Part shown: positions 59,478-64,000 of the stretch, in pieces
Layout of the letters: the number at the start of each line of letters is the position of its first letter
Numbering within the stretch: the stretch's first letter is position 1
From: a bacterium HR29
GTDB lineage: Bacteria; Chloroflexota; Dehalococcoidia; Tepidiformales; Tepidiformaceae
Assembly (NCBI GenBank): GCA_002898215.1
Contig: BEIF01000001.1
Location: forward strand, 1,401,602-1,465,601
Reading direction: 5' to 3'
DNA: 64,000 bases
Notes under the pieces: generated by a model
The model's database searches: none
Told to the model about the DNA's origin: nothing
The model's input: only the letters and a program-made list of their open reading frames with translations
Position numbers and translations under genes: made by a program

Positions 59478-59846
59478 CGGCAGGCGTCGAAGGACCCCGC
59501 GGCAGGCCGGTCGGTGCCCCTCAGGGGCCCTCGAAGCACTGACGGACGCCTCGGCGATTCCGCCCGGATACCGCCATCGCGTGAGCACCCGCTCTCCGCA
59601 ACGCCGAGGAGAGGACCGACTGCACAGGGGCGGCCATGGGCGACGGCCGGGCGCGCAGCGAGGGGTGCGTGGCCACGGAAGTTCGAGGTCCTCCACCACC
59701 TTGAACCGGGCTTGCGGGTCTGCGGCGGCGTGGTGCCGCGCCCGCCACGACCGCGGTGGCGCGGGCGGGTTACCACCACCGAGCGAGCGCGCCCCCACCC
59801 GTGAGGCCCTTAGGGCTTCCGCTGGCCGAGGCGGGACGTGGAGGCG
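59478..59846. other. Intergenic stretch without a supported gene
   Basis: Open frames exist on both strands but have poor composition for genes (Arg/Pro/Ser-rich shadows, no start signals). A short hairpin GGCCCTTAGGGC is near 59803-59819. No RNase P, SRP RNA or tmRNA signature was found. Confidence 0.45.
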
Positions 59847-59852
59847 TACGCT
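59847..59852 (+). promoter_or_regulatory. -10 box for tRNA-Lys
   Basis: TACGCT six nt upstream of the mature tRNA 5' end (59859), implying a very short or absent 5' leader. Confidence 0.4.
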
Positions 59853-59858
59853 GGTGGC

Positions 59859-59930
59859 GGGCCCGTAGCTCAGCGGTAGAGCAGTGGACTTTTAATCCAT
59901 TGGTCGTGGGTTCGAATCCCACCGGGCCCA
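59859..59930 (+). tRNA. tRNA-Lys (TTT)
   Basis: Acceptor GGGCCCG/CGGGCCC with A73; D arm GCTC/GAGC; anticodon stem GTGGA/TCCAT with loop CTTTTAA (anticodon TTT); T arm GTGGG TTCGAAT CCCAC. CCA is not encoded. Confidence 0.97.
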
Positions 59931-59964
59931 ACGCACGGCGCGACGGGCCTCACGATTCCCGTGG

Positions 59965-59970
59965 TAAGCT
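59965..59970 (+). promoter_or_regulatory. -10 box for leaderless PAC2-family gene
   Basis: TAAGCT six nt before GTG 59977. Confidence 0.4.
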
Positions 59971-59976
59971 CGGGCC

Positions 59977-60849
59977 GTGGCCGACGCTCTCAGGCTCGAT
60001 TCGCTGCCCGAACTGCGTAGCCCGGTGGCCGTCGTCGCCTTCGCCGGCTGGAACGACGCGGCCAGCGCGGCCACCAACGCCGCCCGCTTCCTTGCCCGCC
60101 GGCTCGGTGCCCGCCGCTTCGCCTCCATCGACCCCGAGCCGTTCACCGACTTCCGTTCGACCCGACCGACCGTCCGCCTCAACGCCTTCGGCGAACGGGA
60201 GATCGTCTGGCCGCAGACCGACTTCCTCTATGCTCGCAACCCCACCGGGCCTCACGACGTCGTGGTCGGTATCGGCGTGGAGCCGGACCTCCGCTGGCGA
60301 ACCTACAGCGGGATCGTCGTCGAACTCCTGAGGCGTCTCGGGGTCACCCTCTTCGTTTCGCTCGGAGCGCTGCTGGCCGACGTCCCTCACACGAGGCCGG
60401 TGAGGGTGACGGGCACGGCCCCCGACCCCGAAACGGCAGCACGCCTCGGTCTCACCGTCTCGCGCTACGAGGGCCCCACGGGCATCGTCGGGGTCCTGAC
60501 CGACGCGGTGCGGCGGGCTGGTATTCCGGCCATGAGCCTCTGGGCGAACGTCCCGCACTACATCACCACGGCCCAAAACCCGCCTGCGACCGTGGCGCTC
60601 CTCCAGCGGCTGCAGGAGCCACTCGGCCTCACCTTCGACCTCACGGAGCTGGAGAAGGCCGGCGATCGGTTCGTGCGCGACGTGAACGCGGCCATCGCCG
60701 CGAACCCCGAGATCCAGGCCTACGTGCGACAGTTGGAGGCGGATGCGGACCAGGCCGCGACCGAGGAGCCGTCGCTGCCGCCGGCGAAGGAACTCCTCCT
60801 CGACATCGAGGAGTTCCTCCGCCGGCAGCGGGGCGAGCGCGACGGCTGA
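59977..60849 (+). CDS. PAC2-family (proteasome assembly chaperone-like) protein
   Basis: A 290-residue PF09754 protein: PVAVVAFAGWNDAASAATNA, DFRSTRPTVRLNAFGEREIV, VVVGIGVEPDLRWRTYSGIV, DVPHTRPVRVTG, ANVPHYITTAQNPPATVALL. The C-terminal ~50 residues carry an acidic helix and a basic end (LRRQRGERDG). Actinobacterial PAC2 proteins occur with proteasome genes, but a role in bacteria is not settled. GTG 59977 with leaderless-type promoter. Confidence 0.85.
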   Translation: MADALRLDSLPELRSPVAVVAFAGWNDAASAATNAARFLARRLGARRFASIDPEPFTDFRSTRPTVRLNAFGEREIVWPQTDFLYARNPTGPHDVVVGIGVEPDLRWRTYSGIVVELLRRLGVTLFVSLGALLADVPHTRPVRVTGTAPDPETAARLGLTVSRYEGPTGIVGVLTDAVRRAGIPAMSLWANVPHYITTAQNPPATVALLQRLQEPLGLTFDLTELEKAGDRFVRDVNAAIAANPEIQAYVRQLEADADQAATEEPSLPPAKELLLDIEEFLRRQRGERDG

Positions 60850-60891
60850 CCGCGCGGCGAGCGACAGCGCAGCGGCGGAGCGCCGCACGCG

Positions 60892-61413
60892 CTAGATGCC
60901 GAACTTCATCCCTAGCGCGCCCTTGATGAGGTTGATCTCCCCCAGGTGCATGAAACCGTGCGTCATCACCACCTGGCGGAGCACCTTCCCCCGGCTCATC
61001 TCACCCAACGGGCGGATGAGCTGTACCTCGTCGAGTTCCTCGAGCGGAACGTTCTTGATGTATTCGATCGCGGCGGCGCCGACCTCCCGGCCGTACTCGC
61101 AGAGGAGGCCCGGGTCGGTGATGGTGAGCGCGCGGGCGTCCTCGATGCTCATCCCAGTCCCCTGCTCTACCTTCGGAAGGCCCAGCCGGTCGCAGTACCC
61201 CTTCTCGAGCCAGATGGTTGGCTTTCGGTTCTGCAGGACGAAGTTGACGATGTTGTCCGTCGTGCGCCAGACATGCCACGCCGAGAATCCGATGCTGGTG
61301 GTGTTCCCCGGTGGGAGCCAGTTCACCTGCTCCGGGGTCAATCCCTCCAGGGCCTGCAGCATCCAATCGTTGAGCTGCTGCACGCCGTCGACGAGCATCT
61401 CGCGAACGTCCAC
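60892..61413 (-). CDS. DinB-family protein
   Basis: A 173-residue four-helix-bundle DinB/YfiT-like protein. Metal ligands would be His in FSAWHVWRTTDNIVNF and the pair in MTHGFMHLGEINLIKG. The role is unknown; relatives are thiol transferases or damage-induced proteins. GTG 61413 after GAGGAGGG. A tail of GALGMKFGI. Confidence 0.85.
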   Translation of the reverse strand: MDVREMLVDGVQQLNDWMLQALEGLTPEQVNWLPPGNTTSIGFSAWHVWRTTDNIVNFVLQNRKPTIWLEKGYCDRLGLPKVEQGTGMSIEDARALTITDPGLLCEYGREVGAAAIEYIKNVPLEELDEVQLIRPLGEMSRGKVLRQVVMTHGFMHLGEINLIKGALGMKFGI

Positions 61414-61457
61414 GAAGCCCTCCTCATGCGTTGCAATTCGAAACGTTCCGGCGCAGT

Positions 61458-62414
61458 CTAGGGCGACGTGGCCGCTCGCGCCAGATTCCGCCGGTCGGCG
61501 TGACGCACCAGGGCGTAGAGTGCGGCGATAGTCGGCGTGTCGACACCGAGCTCCCGGGCTCGCCGCAGGGGCGCGCCGAGAATGGCCTCAACCTCGAGGG
61601 GCCGCCCCTCCAGGTAATCGATGAGCATGTTGGTTCTGTAGTCGGCGATGACGCGTGTCTGGGCGAACATCCGTTCCACCACGAGCTGCGGGTCGAGCCG
61701 GTGCGGCTCGCCGTGGGCGGCAAGGTCTGCGTTCGCCACGGCAACGACCTCGCGCATCGCCCGCTCGGCGACGTCCGCGAGCGCATCGTCCTCGAGGACG
61801 GTGCGCGTCCCGACGCCCCCGGCGGCCACGCTCAGGCCGTTGAAGGGTACGTTCCAGCAGAGCTTCTCCCAACGGGCGAAGCGGAGGCTCGGCGCGACGA
61901 GAGCCTCGAGCCCGGCTCCTTGGAGGAGGTCCGCGAACTCCTGCGCCGCGAGAGTGTCGCCGGCGACGTGGCCCACGGTCACACGTCCGTAGGCGATGTG
62001 GTGCACGACCCCTGGTTCGCCACGGTTCACGCCGACGAAGGCCATGGCTCCCAGCACGCGTTCGGTGCCGAAGCGAGCGACGAACGGGTCTTCCACGCCG
62101 AAGCCGTTCATCAACACCACCAGGCGGGTATCCGGGCCGACGGCGGGAGCGCAGAGGTCGGGCGCGACATCCAAGGCCGTCGCCTTCAGCGAACAGATGA
62201 CCCAATCGGCTCGCCCTGCCTCGGACGCGTCGGCAACCGCACGGGCTTGTTCGAGGCGGAAGCTGCCTTCCGGGCTCTCGACGAGCAACCCCCGCTCCCG
62301 GAGCGCGGCCCGATCGCGCCGGGCGACGAAAACGACTTCGTGGCCCGCGCGTTGCAACCGCGCACCGTAGAAGAGACCGACAGCCCCCGAACCGACGACG
62401 ACAATCCGGGCCAC
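61458..62414 (-). CDS. Ketopantoate reductase-family dehydrogenase
   Basis: A 318-residue ApbA/PanE fold enzyme: IVVVGSGAVGLFYGARLQRA (NADP loop), WVICSLKATALD, LVVLMNGFGVED, RFARWEKLCWNVPFNGLSV (catalytic Lys), DYLEGRPLEVEAILGAPLRR. It would reduce 2-dehydropantoate in CoA synthesis, but paralogues with other 2-oxoacid substrates exist and panB/C/D are absent here. GTG 62414 has a leaderless-type promoter. Confidence 0.88.
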   Translation of the reverse strand: MARIVVVGSGAVGLFYGARLQRAGHEVVFVARRDRAALRERGLLVESPEGSFRLEQARAVADASEAGRADWVICSLKATALDVAPDLCAPAVGPDTRLVVLMNGFGVEDPFVARFGTERVLGAMAFVGVNRGEPGVVHHIAYGRVTVGHVAGDTLAAQEFADLLQGAGLEALVAPSLRFARWEKLCWNVPFNGLSVAAGGVGTRTVLEDDALADVAERAMREVVAVANADLAAHGEPHRLDPQLVVERMFAQTRVIADYRTNMLIDYLEGRPLEVEAILGAPLRRARELGVDTPTIAALYALVRHADRRNLARAATSP

Positions 62415-62420
62415 GGCGGG

Positions 62421-62426
62421 AGCATA
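62421..62426 (-). promoter_or_regulatory. -10 box for leaderless reductase gene
   Basis: On the minus strand TATGCT six nt before GTG 62414. Confidence 0.45.
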
Positions 62427-62515
62427 GCGAAGGGCGCGCTGGGGCGGTAGCGTGCGCGGATTGACGGGGACGAACGGCCGTGGGAGGATTGTAAAGGTTT
62501 AGTGAGGGATAGGAG

Positions 62516-63184
62516 ATGTCGGAGGGCGAATCGACACCTGCGTGGCTCACGCTCGGGGCGGCAAGCCGCCTTCTCGGCGTGAGCGAATCGACGATCCGGC
62601 GCTGGGCGGACAGCGGTGAGATCCGCTCCTTTCGGACTGCGGGCGGCCACCGGCGCGTGGCGGCGGAGGACATCCGGGCGATCATCGAACAGGGCGGACA
62701 ACGGGGCGGCAGCGGAGCGGAGCGGATCGGTTCGCTGGCGCTGGCACGGGTTCGGCGCCGGCTGGCGCGGACGCGAGGGACGCCGCTCATGGCCCACCTC
62801 CAATCTCTGGACGAGGAGTCGCGGGAGCGTCTCCGGCTGCTGGGGCGCCAGCTCGTGGACCTCTTCGCCCGCTGCATCGCCAGCGGAGCCCGACACGAGC
62901 GGTACGCCGAGGATGCCCGAGCGATCGGGAGGGAGTACGGGCGCGTGCTCGCCCAGGCAGGCGTCGGAATCGGCACGGCGGTCTCGATCTTCAACCGTTT
63001 GCGGCGCTCGCTGGAGGAAACGGCCTCGCAGACCGCGAGCGAGGCGCGCCTGCCGGCGGAGCGGGCCGTGGAAGCCATCGAGCACGTGCTCGAACTGGCC
63101 GACGTCGTGCTGGAGGGGATGGCCGACCTCTACGAATCCCTGATGCCGGTTCAGGCCGGGTCGGCGAGGTCGCGGAACCCGTAG
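62516..63184 (+). CDS. Excisionase/MerR-type HTH regulator with helical C-terminal domain
   Basis: A 222-residue transcription regulator. N-terminal HTH_17: WLTLGAASRLLGVSESTIRR, GEIRSFRTAGGHRRVAAEDI. Residues ~90-215 are helical (SLDEESRERLRLLGRQLVDL, YGRVLAQAGVGIGTAVSIFN, RLRRSLEETA), similar to RsbR N-terminal or bacteriorhodopsin-sensor-like histidine regions. ATG 62516 with ATAGGAG. Ends overlapping the convergent partial gene by 34 bp. Confidence 0.8.
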   Translation: MSEGESTPAWLTLGAASRLLGVSESTIRRWADSGEIRSFRTAGGHRRVAAEDIRAIIEQGGQRGGSGAERIGSLALARVRRRLARTRGTPLMAHLQSLDEESRERLRLLGRQLVDLFARCIASGARHERYAEDARAIGREYGRVLAQAGVGIGTAVSIFNRLRRSLEETASQTASEARLPAERAVEAIEHVLELADVVLEGMADLYESLMPVQAGSARSRNP

Positions 63185-64000
63185 CGGGCGTGCGGACCGA
63201 CCACCAATGTTTCGAAGACGCCGATGCCGTCGCGTCCGCCCCAGTGGGCCCGAACGATGGTCTGCACGTGGGGATGTGCCAGCGGCTGCTCCTCCGCGAT
63301 GACGAACTCGACGCCGTCGACGGCGTCGACGCCCACCCACATCCCATGTCCCCACTCCGGGTCGCCGTATCCGAGGCCGCGCATGAGGAACTGACCGATC
63401 GCCTCGACCTCGATCGTCTCGGGGTCGCGGCCGGGAGGGGTGAGGACGATCGTGGCCCTCTCCAGGTGGCGCGTCCCCTTCCTGAACGAGATCCGATGCT
63501 CCACGGCGCAGTGAACGACGGCCGCCTCGGGGAGCGGGGAGAGGATGGCGCCACTTTCGTGCCATCGCGAGCCGTCGGCCGTCTCCGACACCGTGGAGAG
63601 GGTGCAGCGGTCGTCGAAATTGAGCGGCGCCCAATTCCAGAAGAACTGCGGTGGTTCCGGAGAGGGAGCCCCTCGCGCCTCCCGCCTCCCCACTGGCCTG
63701 ATACCCCAGGAGTGGTCCCGGCTGCCCCACCAGCGTTCAGGCCGTACCTCGAATCTGCGGCCGTCCACGACGAACCACCCCTCCCACGTGCCGTGCTGGG
63801 TGTAGCGCGTGTAGTCCATCACCACCGCGCCGACGTGGTTCTGGCGGAAGAAGTGCGGCTCTTCGAAAGGCACCGCCCTTCCCTCGAAGACGAGGTCGGC
63901 GGCGAGGCCCCAACGGTTCTCGCCGACGACGAGGCGGAGGCGGCGCAGCGGGTCCAACACCTCGACAGCGATGGGACCGACCCGCGCGGCCAGCCGGTCC
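63151..64000 (-). CDS. AttH/hydroxyneurosporene-synthase-like protein, N-terminus cut by window edge
   Basis: Open frame of 283 codons runs off the right edge without a start. FFRQNHVGAVVMDYTRYTQH, GTWEGWFVVDGRRFEV, RWWGSRDHSWGIRP and WNWAPLNFDDRCTLSTVSET point to the lipocalin-like AttH/CrtC/DUF7065 fold seen in many Actinobacteria and Proteobacteria, where it is often near lipid or steroid catabolism. His-rich segments (HPHVQTIVRAHWGG) could be active-site. The exact function is unknown. Confidence 0.65.
   Translation of the reverse strand, partial: DRLAARVGPIAVEVLDPLRRLRLVVGENRWGLAADLVFEGRAVPFEEPHFFRQNHVGAVVMDYTRYTQHGTWEGWFVVDGRRFEVRPERWWGSRDHSWGIRPVGRREARGAPSPEPPQFFWNWAPLNFDDRCTLSTVSETADGSRWHESGAILSPLPEAAVVHCAVEHRISFRKGTRHLERATIVLTPPGRDPETIEVEAIGQFLMRGLGYGDPEWGHGMWVGVDAVDGVEFVIAEEQPLAHPHVQTIVRAHWGGRDGIGVFETLVVGPHARYGFRDLADPA

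Noticed and set aside
59521-59748. 75-codon minus-strand frame in the gap before tRNA-Lys
   Set aside because: Pro/Arg-rich, no Shine-Dalgarno, no -10 box at start; not supported.
59478-59846. Possible RNase P RNA, SRP RNA or tmRNA
   Set aside because: None of the universally conserved blocks was found on either strand.
1-64000. CRISPR arrays, insertion sequences, integrases, rRNA
   Set aside because: No regularly spaced repeats, transposase motifs or rRNA core sequences were seen.

Overview
This is a gene-dense, high-GC chromosomal segment from a free-living, probably aerobic or microaerobic bacterium. It has GTG and TTG starts, lipoproteins, acyl-CoA catabolism, HspR-DnaJ, Ni-superoxide dismutase, a PAC2-family protein and a SipW-type secretion locus. 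Together these suggest a Gram-positive-like high-GC lineage. My best guess is Chloroflexota (Dehalococcoidia/Tepidiforma-like), with Actinobacteriota as the main alternative; this is inferred from gene families only. There is no rRNA, CRISPR array, insertion sequence or phage module. Two tRNA genes are present: His at 31.6 kb and Lys at 59.9 kb.

Layout. 0-7 kb: partial TPR protein, AI-2E family permease, dapB, gyrA, a small membrane protein and an MBL-fold hydrolase. 7-8.7 kb: divergent arsM/arsR arsenic module sharing a palindromic operator. 8.8-13.7 kb: LarA-like protein, secreted protein, JAMM peptidase, folP-folK, holA. 13.7-25.7 kb: S9 peptidase, HxlR regulator facing a tiny zinc-ribbon protein, an RPH-like swivel protein, an SDR-amidase-GH36 operon, an AidB-like acyl-CoA dehydrogenase and an FAH hydrolase. 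25.7-31.6 kb: a small membrane protein with a degenerate SDR, an 889-residue DUF2325-type protein, a lipoprotein and mgtE. 31.7-38.7 kb: complete pstSCAB-phoU facing a PhoB/PhoR-like two-component system, with two large inverted repeats between them. 38.7-44.1 kb: two APH-fold kinases facing an NDP-forming acyl-CoA synthetase subunit, then dnaJ-hspR facing hsp20.

44.2-50.2 kb: UspA, a two-gene TrkA, pheA, then a minus-strand locus. That locus encodes two small SipW-type (TasA/CalY-like) secreted proteins, a Ser-His signal peptidase, a DUF5305-like membrane protein and an RTX-like secreted protein. 50.3-55.6 kb: XdhC-like domain, flavin reductase, XRE regulator, phosphoesterase, tsaE-tsaB-ndk, Nudix hydrolase, and sodN with its maturation protease. 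55.8-58.5 kb: an lvaABC-like operon (APH kinase, DUF6285, acyl-CoA dehydrogenase) for 4-hydroxyacyl-CoA breakdown. 58.5-64 kb: DUF4352 protein, a candidate small RNA, tRNA-Lys, PAC2 protein, DinB, ketopantoate-reductase-like protein, an HTH regulator and a partial hydrolase-like gene.

Two properties recur. Many genes have a TANNNT -10 box only 6-7 nt before the start codon and no Shine-Dalgarno, as expected for leaderless mRNAs. Gene ends are extremely compact: several ATGA/GTGA/TTGA couplings, three convergent pairs sharing a 4-bp stop-codon overlap, and four convergent pairs overlapping by 34-100 bp.
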